Below, one piece after another: positions 38,898-47,279 of a stretch of 64,000 bases of DNA (the first letter of the stretch is position 1; each line of letters opens with the position of its first letter). Position numbers and translations under genes: made by a program. The notes beneath the pieces were generated by a model, which was given only the letters and a program-made list of their open reading frames with translations, searched no databases and was not told the origin of the DNA. The stretch is from Acidobacteriota bacterium. GTDB lineage: Bacteria > Acidobacteriota > UBA6911. Location: contig JAAYAM010000214.1 in NCBI GenBank assembly GCA_012719355.1, forward strand, positions 1 to 64,000, in the 5' to 3' direction.

Positions 38898-39526
38898 CAG
38901 GCGCCTCCCTTCTGCTTACGTAATTCAGCCGCTTTGGCCGCCGCGCTGAAGATGTTCGTGTAGGCTCCGCAACGGCACAGATTGCCGCTCACTGCGGTCC
39001 GGATCTGGTCCATGGTCGGGCTTGGATTTACCCGCAGCAATCCTTCGACCGCCATGATTTGTCCGGGAGTGCAGAATCCGCACTGGAAAGCGTCCTCTTC
39101 AAGGAAAGCCTGCTGGACAGGACCCAGCCGCTCCCCTTCAAGCAAACCTTCTACAGTGGTGATCTCATGTCCTTCGGCTTCGACCGCGAGGGTCATGCAT
39201 GAGTAGCGGGGTCTGCCGTCTATCAGCACGGTGCATGCGCCACACTCACCCCGCTCGCATCCGATCTTTGTCCCGGTCAGGCCAAGCACTTCCCTCAGCA
39301 CGTATGCCAGCGTCCACCGCGGCTCAACCAGGACCTTCCGCGTTGCTCCGTTCACGTGCAGACTGACGGTCACAGTGCTGCCGGTCGCTTCAATCTCCTG
39401 TGCCGCAGCAGGTGGTGCGTCTTTCAACGAGACGGCCACTACGGCTCCTGCGCTGACGGAACTTAGGAAACCTCTCCGGGTCAATCCCGGCGTAGAGCCG
39501 GGACTGTCATCGCGTTCTTCTGCCAT
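38897..39526 (-). CDS. Tat-exported 2Fe-2S subunit, PaoA-like
   Basis: A 209-residue iron-sulfur subunit. It starts with a twin-arginine signal (LTRRGFLSSVSAGAVVAVSL, arginines 17-18) ending near AAAQ. The first 2Fe-2S cluster is in GCERGECGACTVLIDGR with a later Cys in RYSCMTL; the second is FQCGFCTPGQIM and NLCRCGAYTNI. Tat targeting matches E. coli PaoA (YagT), so the mature heterotrimer would sit in the periplasm. The ATG at 39526 has GGAGG seven bases upstream, better than the earlier in-frame start. First gene of the operon. Confidence 0.93.
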   Translation of the reverse strand: MAEERDDSPGSTPGLTRRGFLSSVSAGAVVAVSLKDAPPAAAQEIEATGSTVTVSLHVNGATRKVLVEPRWTLAYVLREVLGLTGTKIGCERGECGACTVLIDGRPRYSCMTLAVEAEGHEITTVEGLLEGERLGPVQQAFLEEDAFQCGFCTPGQIMAVEGLLRVNPSPTMDQIRTAVSGNLCRCGAYTNIFSAAAKAAELRKQKGGA

Positions 39527-39678
39527 ATTGTATCCTCCACAAGGGTTTGCCGGATGCGGAAATGAAACGCCATACAATCATGAAAGCCAGGCTGCAGTCC
39601 GGCTGCGTGGTGTCGATTCTACCAGCAGGATCGGGGCTGTTCAAAATCCATTTTTGCCCGATCGGCTCTATAAACGCT

Positions 39679-39707
39679 TTTAACCGGTGTGGGAGGAGTA
39701 CTATAGT
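39679..39707 (+). promoter_or_regulatory. Putative promoter of serC
   Basis: TTTAAC (39679-39684) and TATAGT (39702-39707) are 17 bases apart, 30 bases before the serC ATG. A fair but not strong match to sigma-70. Confidence 0.4.
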
Positions 39708-39736
39708 ATGCTGTCCAATAGGAGAGCGGAACACGT

Positions 39737-40816
39737 ATGGCAAGTGTCTTTAACTTCAACGCAGGGCCTGCCGCAATGCCTCGGGCGGTATTGGAAAAAG
39801 CGCAGATCGAGTTGATGGAAAACGCCGGCACAGGCATGTCGGTGATGGAGATGTCCCATAGATCCAAAGAGTTCAGAGAGATCATCGACAACGCGGCATC
39901 GGGAGTCAGAAGACTCCTGAGAGTCCCTGAGACGCATGCCATCCTCTTTCTGCAGGGAGGAGCAAGCCTTCAGTTCGCGATGGTTCCGATGAATCTGAGG
40001 CGTCCGGGGAAGAGCGCTGACTATGTCGATACCGGCGTCTGGGCATCGAAAGCCATCAGGGAGGCGCAGATCACGGGACGGGTAAACGTCGCATGGAGCG
40101 GCCAGGAGGACGGATACTCTCGTGCGCCGAAACCGTCGGAACTGAGTCTGCGATCAGACGCCGAATACCTCCACATCTGCTCCAACGAGACGATCGGAGG
40201 AGTGCAATGGACGGGATTGCCCGAAACAGAAGCGCCGATCGTCGCAGACATGTCGAGCGAAATCCTTTCCCGAGTCATCGACGTAAGCAGATTCGGCCTC
40301 ATTTATGCCGGCACGCAAAAGAATCTGGGACCATCGGGGCTCGCGATAGTGATAATACGCAAGGACCTTGCCGAACGTGCACCCAAAGACGTGCCCATCA
40401 TCCTGCGCTACTCAACCCACATCGCCGACGGCAGCCTGTACAATACGCCCAACACCTGGGGCGTCTACATGGTCAGGCTGATCTGCGACTGGACCGAAGC
40501 ACAGGGCGGAGTGCGGACAATTCAAGAGCTGAATGAGAAGAAGGCCGCCGCGCTCTATGCAGCGCTCGATTCCAGCAGTTTCTGGCTCTGCCCGGTCGAA
40601 AAGGAAAGCCGCTCCACAATGAATGTCGTGTGGCGCCTGTCGAGCGAGGCGCTCGAAGACAGGTTCGTCACCGACGCCGAGAAGGAAGGACTTTTCGGCC
40701 TGAGGGGTCACCGGATTTCGGGCGGCATTCGCGCCAGCATCTACAATGCGGTTCCCCCGGAAGCCGTCGACACGCTCGTGTCGTTTATGAAGGAATTCGA
40801 GAGAAGAAACGGTTAG
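39737..40816 (+). CDS. serC: Phosphoserine aminotransferase
   Basis: PLP enzyme of serine (and pyridoxal) biosynthesis, converting 3-phosphohydroxypyruvate to phosphoserine with glutamate. The 359-residue protein starts VFNFNAGPAAMPRAVLEKAQ and contains GMSVMEMSHRSKEF, FLQGGASLQFAMVPMNL, the PLP lysine in YAGTQKNLGPSGLAIV, and the C-terminal GHRISGGIRASIYNAV. Length and blocks match SerC of the Gram-negative type. It converges with the ornithine-decarboxylase-like gene 15 bases after its stop. Confidence 0.97.
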   Translation: MASVFNFNAGPAAMPRAVLEKAQIELMENAGTGMSVMEMSHRSKEFREIIDNAASGVRRLLRVPETHAILFLQGGASLQFAMVPMNLRRPGKSADYVDTGVWASKAIREAQITGRVNVAWSGQEDGYSRAPKPSELSLRSDAEYLHICSNETIGGVQWTGLPETEAPIVADMSSEILSRVIDVSRFGLIYAGTQKNLGPSGLAIVIIRKDLAERAPKDVPIILRYSTHIADGSLYNTPNTWGVYMVRLICDWTEAQGGVRTIQELNEKKAAALYAALDSSSFWLCPVEKESRSTMNVVWRLSSEALEDRFVTDAEKEGLFGLRGHRISGGIRASIYNAVPPEAVDTLVSFMKEFERRNG

Positions 40817-40831
40817 CGGACGACCCGGAGG

Positions 40832-41968
40832 TCACTCGTTTACGTGTACCACCTTTGCCGGCGGAAATCCGTTGAACCAGGTCGAAGACGCGTGACTGTA
40901 GGCGCCGATGTTTTCCGTATAGACCAGATCTCCCAGCTTCAGGTCCGGCAGCGCTTCGGCCTGAGAAATGGTGTCAAGCGCGTCGCAGGTCGGCCCGAAG
41001 ACCGCGGAGATCTGTTTGGGTCCTTTCCTGAACGACTTGATCTCGTATTGGCAGTGATCGAACAGTATCCCGGAATACGTGTGGTAGATGCCGTCATTGA
41101 TGTAATAGCAGGGTTTGCCGTCACGTTCCGATTTTCCGATCACCTCGGCAACAAGTGTCGCCGCGCTTCCGACCATGAATCTGCCCGGTTCGGCTAGAAT
41201 TTCCAGTTCTTTCGGAAAAAGCCGGTCGAGCTCCCGCCGGAGGATTCGCGCTAATTCCCGGAAAGGCCTGACATGCGGATCATAGCGCACCGGAAATCCG
41301 CCTCCGATGTCGAGCAGCTTCAGGCTGTATCCGCGCGTCTGCGCTTCTTCCATTATTGCAGCTGAAGTCGAAAGCGCCTGGACGTAGTTTTCGAAATTGG
41401 CGCACTGGCTCCCCACATGAAACCCGAGACCCTCAACCACGAGCCCGGCATCGGAAGCCATGGCGATCAGATCCACCGCTTCGGCTGGAGAAGCGCCGAA
41501 CTTGCTCGACAATTCGACCATCGATCCCGTGTTGGGAACGCGGATCCGCAAGGCGAGTCCCGCATTGGGCGCATACCTGCGGATCTTCGTTATCTCCTCG
41601 CTGTTGTCAAACGCGACAAGCGGTTTGTACTGATCCAGCTCCTGCAGCGTGCGCCTGTCCTTGATCGGATTCGAGTAGATAACCTTGTCCCAGATGTAAT
41701 TCTGGCGTTCTTCGGCCGGCAGGTCGCGGATGTTGTCGTAGACCAGGTTGAATTCGGCTATTGAAGCCACATCAAAGCTTGAGCCGATCACAAAGAGTGT
41801 TCGTATGATCGCAGGATCGGAGTTCGCCTTGACAGCATAGTAAGGGTGCACCCGTGGAAGATATCGCCTGAACTCCGCGTAGTTCCTGCGTATCGCATCA
41901 TGATCGACGACAAAGATGGGCGTGCCGTGAGTGTGCGCCAGTTCTTTCAATAGCGATAATCTGATCAT
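40832..41968 (-). CDS. Ornithine/lysine decarboxylase-like, fold III PLP enzyme
   Basis: A 378-residue alanine-racemase-fold decarboxylase. The PLP lysine is K47 (YYAVKANSDPA), glycine loop DIGGGFPVRYDP is typical, and the C-terminal GPTCDALDTISQ with the substrate-contact Cys-Asp pair points to ornithine decarboxylase rather than diaminopimelate decarboxylase. It would make putrescine, or cadaverine from lysine. It lies nine bases past the stop of the deoxyhypusine-synthase-like gene, in an operon with agmatinase, so polyamine synthesis is strongly indicated. Carboxynorspermidine decarboxylase is a less likely alternative. Confidence 0.88.
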   Translation of the reverse strand: MIRLSLLKELAHTHGTPIFVVDHDAIRRNYAEFRRYLPRVHPYYAVKANSDPAIIRTLFVIGSSFDVASIAEFNLVYDNIRDLPAEERQNYIWDKVIYSNPIKDRRTLQELDQYKPLVAFDNSEEITKIRRYAPNAGLALRIRVPNTGSMVELSSKFGASPAEAVDLIAMASDAGLVVEGLGFHVGSQCANFENYVQALSTSAAIMEEAQTRGYSLKLLDIGGGFPVRYDPHVRPFRELARILRRELDRLFPKELEILAEPGRFMVGSAATLVAEVIGKSERDGKPCYYINDGIYHTYSGILFDHCQYEIKSFRKGPKQISAVFGPTCDALDTISQAEALPDLKLGDLVYTENIGAYSHASSTWFNGFPPAKVVHVNE

Positions 41969-41977
41969 GACCTGTCG

Positions 41978-43135
41978 CTACAGCGTCTTGTTATTCTTCC
42001 AGTACTCGGTTGTGACCAGTTCCATGATCTTCGGGAGCTTGTCATACAGGCGTTTATGTTTCCTCGGCTTTACCTTGGACATGGCGTAGTGCGCGAGGAG
42101 CGGGAACGCTACAGTCGAATCGACGTAGCAGACAACCGCATCGGGAAGCTGGGTCGGATCGACCTTGCCCCAGGTCACCGCCTCGTGCGGAGTGGCGCCT
42201 GAAAGCCCTCCGGTATCGGGCCGGGCATCGGTGAACTGGATGAAGTAATCATGCCCTTCTTCTTTCACGCGCAGCACCTCCTGGATCTGAGGTTCTGTCT
42301 GCAGCGTGAAATTCTTGGGAGATCCGCCACCGATCAGCAGCGTCCCCGTCTTCTGGCCCGAGCGCTTGGCGTCGAGCACGATGCCGGTGGTTTCATTGAC
42401 GTCCCGCGACGGATTGATGCGTAATCCGTTATCTCGCAATTCGAGGCCCGCGATGTTCATCCCGATCGTCGAATCGCCCGGAGACGGACAGTAGCATGGA
42501 ACTCCTGCACGATAGGCGGCGGCGAGTACCGAGCTGTTCTCGCGTCCCGTCTGCTTCTCGAATTCTGCACAATACTTGCCCAGGAGATAGTGCAGTTCGG
42601 CCGTTCCCATCTCATGTTGGAACTCGGGCTGCATCAGCACCTGCCGCAGAACGTGGTCCGTCGCCATCAGAACATCGTTGTAATCGAGCAGGATGTCGTA
42701 GATACGGACAACCCCGAGTTTCCGGAGTTCCGGATCCGGGGAGAAAGGAGATCCACGGAACAGCGGCATGTTCATCGCGTGGTGCATGTCGTGATACAGG
42801 TTCGCCCCGGTGGAAACGATCCAGTCAATGAAGCCCGCGTTGATCAGAGGCACGATTACACCGGAACCGAGTCCGGCTGGAGTCATGGCACCTGAAAGGC
42901 TCATCCCGACCGTCACATTGGGTTTGAGCATTTTTTCAGTAAACAGCCGGCATGCTTCCTGCAGCCGTCCCGCGTTGTACGCAAGAAACGTGTTGTCGAT
43001 CAGCTCCGCCAGCGGTTCCTTTCCTGTAACCGGATTCGGGAGAATTCGTTGTCCCCGCAGGAACTGCTGCTTTCCCTTGGAAAACTTGTGCGGGTATTTG
43101 CTGACAAATCTCTTGGGAAGCTTCACTTCGCCCAT
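41978..43135 (-). CDS. Deoxyhypusine-synthase-like protein
   Basis: A 385-residue protein of the deoxyhypusine synthase family. It has the NAD-binding layout SGVIVPLINAGFIDWIVSTGAN-like block near 91-112, TGTLLIGGGSPKNF, DARPDTGGLSGATPHEAV and the lysine in T-W-G-K (K324), which matches the catalytic lysine of the human enzyme. In eukaryotes and archaea the enzyme modifies eIF5A from spermidine; bacteria lack that target. Here it lies between agmatinase and a decarboxylase, so it more likely moves an aminobutyl group onto a small polyamine, giving spermidine- or homospermidine-like products. That role is inference. It overlaps speB by 13 bases and has GGAGAC before its ATG. Confidence 0.87.
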   Translation of the reverse strand: MGEVKLPKRFVSKYPHKFSKGKQQFLRGQRILPNPVTGKEPLAELIDNTFLAYNAGRLQEACRLFTEKMLKPNVTVGMSLSGAMTPAGLGSGVIVPLINAGFIDWIVSTGANLYHDMHHAMNMPLFRGSPFSPDPELRKLGVVRIYDILLDYNDVLMATDHVLRQVLMQPEFQHEMGTAELHYLLGKYCAEFEKQTGRENSSVLAAAYRAGVPCYCPSPGDSTIGMNIAGLELRDNGLRINPSRDVNETTGIVLDAKRSGQKTGTLLIGGGSPKNFTLQTEPQIQEVLRVKEEGHDYFIQFTDARPDTGGLSGATPHEAVTWGKVDPTQLPDAVVCYVDSTVAFPLLAHYAMSKVKPRKHKRLYDKLPKIMELVTTEYWKNNKTL

Positions 43136-44076
43136 TGCTGTTGTCTCCTCTTATCAGTTGCCTTCTTCTTCCCAGCCAGAGCATAGGAGAAAAGCTTGTA
43201 TACCAGTTTAGCCGCCAGGAAATCCGGCGCCCGGAAGCCTGGAATCGGGGCCAGTTCCACAACATCAAACACCGGCACACGCCCGGCATTGCCGAAAACG
43301 GTGCGTGCAATATCGAGCATTCGTTCCCATGATATGCCGCCCGGTTCAGGGGTCCCGACGGACGGCATGATTGACGGATCCAGGCCGTCCAGGTCAATCG
43401 TGAAAAACACCTGCTTGTTCTTCACAAACCTGGCCAGGTCCCGCAGATACTTCCCTGACGGATCGGCCGCCTCCTCCGAGTAAACCGTCTTCACCTGAGA
43501 ACAGCCGCGCAGGAATGAGGCTTCCTGGATGGAAAGATTGCGAATCCCGATCTGGAAGACCGGGCAGACATCCAAAATGCGCTTGGCGGCGCACGCGTGA
43601 CTGTAAGGAGATCCCTCATACTCCTCACGCATGTCCGAGTGCGCATCGACGTGTACGGCCACAAGCGAATCAGAACCGTCAACCTTCGCCAGTCCCCGCA
43701 CCACTCCGGCGGAAATCGAATGTTCCCCTCCGAGCACGCCCAGTACCTCGGGCCTCTGCGGCCCCGACAGGAGTGCGGCGACAGCCGACTCCACCGACTG
43801 GATCATCGCTTCGGGAGAGCTATGCACAAGATTGAGCGGGAGAGTAGTATGGATACCGTACTCCATCACGGGTTCAGAATCAAACTCCCTATCGTAGAGC
43901 TCAACCTGACGGGAGGCCGCGATGATCGCCGCCGGCCCTTCACGAGTGCCCGCGCCATAGGAAGTTGTCGCTTCATAGGGTATCGACAGTAACCATCCCC
44001 TGGAACGGTCCGGAGCAGAAATCTCATCGGGCAGTCCCAGGAAATTCCAAGGAGTCTGGAACAGTTCGTTTGTCAT
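43123..44076 (-). CDS. speB: Agmatinase (ureohydrolase family)
   Basis: Manganese enzyme that splits agmatine into putrescine and urea. The 317-residue protein has the metal motifs GGEHSISAG, AVHVDAHSDMRE, SHACAAKRI and FFTIDLDGLDPSIMPSVGTPEPGG, with the EL in DVVELAPIPG completing the set. The agmatinase reading rests on polyamine neighbours and on the small substrate loop; arginase or another ureohydrolase cannot be excluded. It is the first gene of the operon that continues into the deoxyhypusine-synthase-like gene. No clear ribosome binding site precedes its ATG, where a 9-bp tandem repeat is found instead. Confidence 0.9.
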   Translation of the reverse strand: MTNELFQTPWNFLGLPDEISAPDRSRGWLLSIPYEATTSYGAGTREGPAAIIAASRQVELYDREFDSEPVMEYGIHTTLPLNLVHSSPEAMIQSVESAVAALLSGPQRPEVLGVLGGEHSISAGVVRGLAKVDGSDSLVAVHVDAHSDMREEYEGSPYSHACAAKRILDVCPVFQIGIRNLSIQEASFLRGCSQVKTVYSEEAADPSGKYLRDLARFVKNKQVFFTIDLDGLDPSIMPSVGTPEPGGISWERMLDIARTVFGNAGRVPVFDVVELAPIPGFRAPDFLAAKLVYKLFSYALAGKKKATDKRRQQQWAK

Positions 44077-44083
44077 GTCAGTG

Positions 44084-44101
44084 CTTGGATAACTTGGATA
44101 A
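44084..44101. repeat. Two tandem 9-bp repeats upstream of speB
   Basis: CTTGGATAA occurs twice head to tail (44084-44092, 44093-44101), seven bases before the speB start on the minus strand, in the place where a ribosome binding site would normally lie. Confidence 0.6.
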
Positions 44102-44113
44102 TTTGTATGTTGC

Positions 44114-44147
44114 AGCCCCGACGGCCCTTTACGGATCCGCCGGGGCT
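44114..44147 (-). terminator. Hairpin between speB and ilvC
   Basis: AGCCCCG (44114-44120) pairs with CGGGGCT (44141-44147), with CGG/CCG extending the stem past one mismatch. It lies 47 bases past the ilvC stop. No T tract follows on the minus strand, so termination is uncertain. Confidence 0.4.
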
Positions 44148-44194
44148 CATCAACGAAGGAGGTAAACTATTCTACGGGCGCACCCGCGCCAACG

Positions 44195-45295
44195 TCAGTT
44201 GGCAGCCCGACCTACGATCCCCTTTGTCTTTGACGAGATTTTCTTCGCAGGCTCTTTGGGACGCAAGGTGCGGGTCGCCTTTCCCGCCAGCCACATTTCC
44301 GAGTTGGCCATTGCATTCAATTCTTTTGTCAGCTGCTTCTTGTAATCCCGGCGCCCGCAGCTCTTGAGAACACGCTCAGTCTCTACACCCGAGGCCACGC
44401 TTTTGTACAGTTCGTTGAATACCGGCATCACAGCTTTCTTGAACCTAGGCTTCCAGTCAAGTGCACCGCGCTGTGCCGTGGCCGAGCAGTTGGCGTACAT
44501 CCAGTCCATCCCGTTTTCCCCGACGAGCCGGATCAGGCTCTCGGTGAACTCTTCGACCGTTTCGTTGAAAGCTTCGCTGGGACTGTGGCCGCGTTTGCGC
44601 AGCACGTCATACTGCGCTTCCATCATTCCCGCAATTGCGCCCATCAGAACTCCGCGCTCGCCGGTCAGATCACTGTAGACCTCTTTCTTGAAGGTTGTGG
44701 GGAACAGATACCCCGAACCGATCGCGATGCCGAGCGCAAGACACCTCTCGCGCGCTTTTCCCGTCGCGTCCTGTTCGACCGCAAAACTGGCGTTGATTCC
44801 CGCGCCCGACAGGAAGTTGCGACGCAGCGATGTCCCGGATCCCTTGGGAGCAACCATGACCACGTCAACGTCCTGCGGCGGAACAACACCCGTCTGATCC
44901 TTGTAGACTATTGAAAATCCGTGAGAGAAATAGAGCGTGTCACCAGGTTCCAGCCGTTCCTCGACAATGGGCCAGATCGCCCTCTGGGCTGCATCTGAAA
45001 CCAGCATTTCGATGACGGTACCCCGCTCGCAAGCCTCTTCAATGCTGAACAGATCTTTGCCCGGTATCCATCCGTCCTTCCTGGCGCGGTCCCAATCCGC
45101 GGGATACTGCTTGGATTGTCCGACGATTACTTTGAATCCGTTGTCTTTCATGTTCAAGGCCTGCGCCGGCCCCTGGACGCCGTAACCGATCACCGCGATC
45201 GTGTCGCCCTTGAGCACGCTGCGCGCCTTGGCCATAGTAAACTCTTTTCGAGTGACAACTTCTTCCTTGATGCCTCCGAAGTCAATGAGCGCCAT
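44195..45295 (-). CDS. ilvC: Ketol-acid reductoisomerase
   Basis: NADPH enzyme shared by valine, leucine and isoleucine synthesis. The 366 residues contain the Rossmann motif AVIGYGVQGPAQALN, the metal site helices around SDLTGERGVLMGAIAGMMEAQYDVL, and VEEFTESLIRLVGENGMDWMYANCSATAQRGALDW. Details such as LVSDAAQ resemble the longer variants of Bacteroidetes and fungi more than the short class I enzyme. A GGAGG ribosome binding site precedes the ATG. No other ilv gene is adjacent; it may work with cimA 4 kb away, which supplies the isoleucine precursor. Confidence 0.93.
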   Translation of the reverse strand: MALIDFGGIKEEVVTRKEFTMAKARSVLKGDTIAVIGYGVQGPAQALNMKDNGFKVIVGQSKQYPADWDRARKDGWIPGKDLFSIEEACERGTVIEMLVSDAAQRAIWPIVEERLEPGDTLYFSHGFSIVYKDQTGVVPPQDVDVVMVAPKGSGTSLRRNFLSGAGINASFAVEQDATGKARERCLALGIAIGSGYLFPTTFKKEVYSDLTGERGVLMGAIAGMMEAQYDVLRKRGHSPSEAFNETVEEFTESLIRLVGENGMDWMYANCSATAQRGALDWKPRFKKAVMPVFNELYKSVASGVETERVLKSCGRRDYKKQLTKELNAMANSEMWLAGKATRTLRPKEPAKKISSKTKGIVGRAAN

Positions 45296-45345
45296 TTAAT
45301 ACCTTTCCTCCCTCGTTATAATGGTAGTCCTCTAAGCCAAACGCG

Positions 45346-45367
45346 GAATGATACTTATAAGTCATTC
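45346..45367. repeat. Imperfect 22-bp palindrome upstream of ilvC
   Basis: GAATG and CATTC flank a central ACTTATAAGT; only one base breaks the symmetry. It lies about 50 bases upstream of the ilvC start. It could be an operator or a short hairpin. Confidence 0.4.
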
Positions 45368-45410
45368 ATACGGCGTGTTCAAGGCGAAAGCGCATCAGAC
45401 GGGCATCAGA

Positions 45411-45427
45411 CACTGATTTCATCAGTG
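45411..45427 (-). terminator. Hairpin after the Cys-rich kinase gene
   Basis: CACTGATTTCATCAGTG forms a 7-bp perfect stem with a three-base loop 19 bases past the kinase stop. A direct repeat of GCATCAGAC (45392-45400, 45403-45411) lies next to it. No T tract is present. Confidence 0.35.
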
Positions 45428-45445
45428 CGTGAGGCTGTCCCGCGA

Positions 45446-47101
45446 CTATGACTTGGAGACTGAATCTGATTCGCCGGTGCAATCAGAGGACAGGCCGGGA
45501 TTGCCATGCCTGGGACCTGCACGCATCAATCCTCCGGTCGGTTTCGCGTGCGAGACCCCACCCTCCCACCCCAACTCAGGATCCGAGATCCTCCCGAGCG
45601 GAGCGACGATCGTGCAGTTGGTTCCGTGCCCGGGAGTACTACTGACTTCGAGTCGTCCGCCCACCAGACCAAGCCGCCCCTTGATGCTGAACAGACCGAA
45701 TCCGTTCTGCGAATCCTCGGTGTCGGCTTTCCCCGGATCGAATCCGACGCCCTCATCCGTAACAACAATCTCCACGAGGTTGCCCTTCCCCTTCCGCATC
45801 GTTACCTTAGCCGTTTCGGCCCGAGCGTGTTTGACGACATTGAAAAGGAGCTCACGGGTGGCCTGGAAAAGCAGGACCCGCAGATCCTCGGCCTCAGGTT
45901 CAGCCTGCTCGTCCGCGTTTACGGTCACCGACAATCCGTGGACTGATTCCATGCGCCGGGCCAGATAATGCAGCGCCCGCGCCAGTCCCGCATCGTGGAG
46001 AACGGGCGGGCTCAATTCAAACGTGAGGGAACGGGAGCTTTCAATCGCCTTGTTCAGAATTTCATTCAGCTGAAGCGCCGATTCCCGCAGTTTCGGATCC
46101 TTGACGCCGTTCAGCAGCGAATCGGCACAGAACCTTGCTCCGACAAGGAGTTGTTGAAGATCGTCGTGTATAGCCTGCGCAAGGCGCTTCCGCTCACGTT
46201 CTTCCGCGTTCGTCAACTCAGAGGCGAGAGTGCGCAGCTGAGCTGTGCGCTGCCGCAGGTCCTGCAGCGCCACGTTCAGTTCACACCGGGTGCGCAGAGC
46301 GTTGATCCTGAACGCAAGATCACCCGCCAATTCTCTCAACAGGCGGATCCGGCTGTGTTCAAAGGCAGTGTCGGACGAATCGCATATGACGAGTGCCCCA
46401 AAGGCGCGGCCGCCAGCCTTCATCGGCAAAACTATTGTTGAGCGGCAACTACACCCGGATGGCCGCAGGCAGCACGACTCCCCTCTCGCCGCATAGAACA
46501 CCCGTGCTTCAGAACCAGCCGCCTGGTCCATCTCGATTGCTCTGACACAAGCTTCCCCAGGATCGCAGGAAGCGGCACAGACAATGCAGGATTCGTCGTC
46601 GCAGCAAAACCCTACCCACGCAGAGCTGTAGCCTCCCTTAGCCACAAGGATATGGCAGACGCTCGACAAAAGCATTTCTTCTGAAGTCGCGCGCACGACA
46701 AGCTTCCGGCATTCAGCCATCAGTTCGGACGTACGGTTGAGACTCACCCCGGCAATGGCTCGGGCTATGGTGCGCGAAATTGCCCCGAGATCCTTGCGGC
46801 CGACAACAGATAACCCTGTTCCCTGAGCAAGCCCGCCCCTGCGTGTAAGACAGATGACCGGAATCTTTTGGATGAGATGAAGAGCCTGAACTGCCTTCCT
46901 TGCTTTTCTGCCCGAAAGGGGAAGATCGAGCAATACAATATCGTATTCAGTGTTCTGCAACTGGTTCTGTGCTTCCTCCAGCCCTCGGGTACACGAGATT
47001 TCGTACGCCTGCAGAGACGCATACCTTTGCAGCCGCCTTTTCAGGACAGTGCTGCCATGCAAGCCGCTGACGAGAAGCACTCGGAGCGATCGCGTCATCA
47101 T
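45446..47101 (-). CDS. NarL-family histidine kinase with REC-like and Cys-rich GAF domains
   Basis: A 551-residue cytoplasmic kinase without transmembrane helices. An N-terminal receiver-like domain (about 5-118, possible acceptor D59 in IVLLDLPLSG) is followed by a GAF-like domain (about 125-270), a HisKA_3 dimerisation domain with His312 (RLAQAIHDDLQQ) and a HATPase domain (RELLFNVVKHARAE; VTDEGVGFDPGK; GFGLFSIKGRLGLVGG). The GAF region holds twelve cysteines between 131 and 219, including C166, C167, C172, C175, C179, C185 and C210, C211, C217, C219. That is far above normal and suggests a metal, iron-sulfur or redox sensor. The C-terminal tail (about 45 residues) looks disordered. No response regulator is adjacent. 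Confidence 0.88.
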   Translation of the reverse strand: MMTRSLRVLLVSGLHGSTVLKRRLQRYASLQAYEISCTRGLEEAQNQLQNTEYDIVLLDLPLSGRKARKAVQALHLIQKIPVICLTRRGGLAQGTGLSVVGRKDLGAISRTIARAIAGVSLNRTSELMAECRKLVVRATSEEMLLSSVCHILVAKGGYSSAWVGFCCDDESCIVCAASCDPGEACVRAIEMDQAAGSEARVFYAARGESCCLRPSGCSCRSTIVLPMKAGGRAFGALVICDSSDTAFEHSRIRLLRELAGDLAFRINALRTRCELNVALQDLRQRTAQLRTLASELTNAEERERKRLAQAIHDDLQQLLVGARFCADSLLNGVKDPKLRESALQLNEILNKAIESSRSLTFELSPPVLHDAGLARALHYLARRMESVHGLSVTVNADEQAEPEAEDLRVLLFQATRELLFNVVKHARAETAKVTMRKGKGNLVEIVVTDEGVGFDPGKADTEDSQNGFGLFSIKGRLGLVGGRLEVSSTPGHGTNCTIVAPLGRISDPELGWEGGVSHAKPTGGLMRAGPRHGNPGLSSDCTGESDSVSKS

Positions 47102-47279
47102 TTTGGGGCTCCAAGGGAAACTGGTTCATTGTACTACCGTAGCGCCTCTCTTCTGAAGACAAAAGTATGATCAAACATCCAATTGGTGAAACACGCACGA
47201 TTCGGCATTCCGGCACAATACGGGGTAACACGCATCCCTGATCTCTGTCACAATGGAGAGAGCTGGTGGAGGAAAGTGT

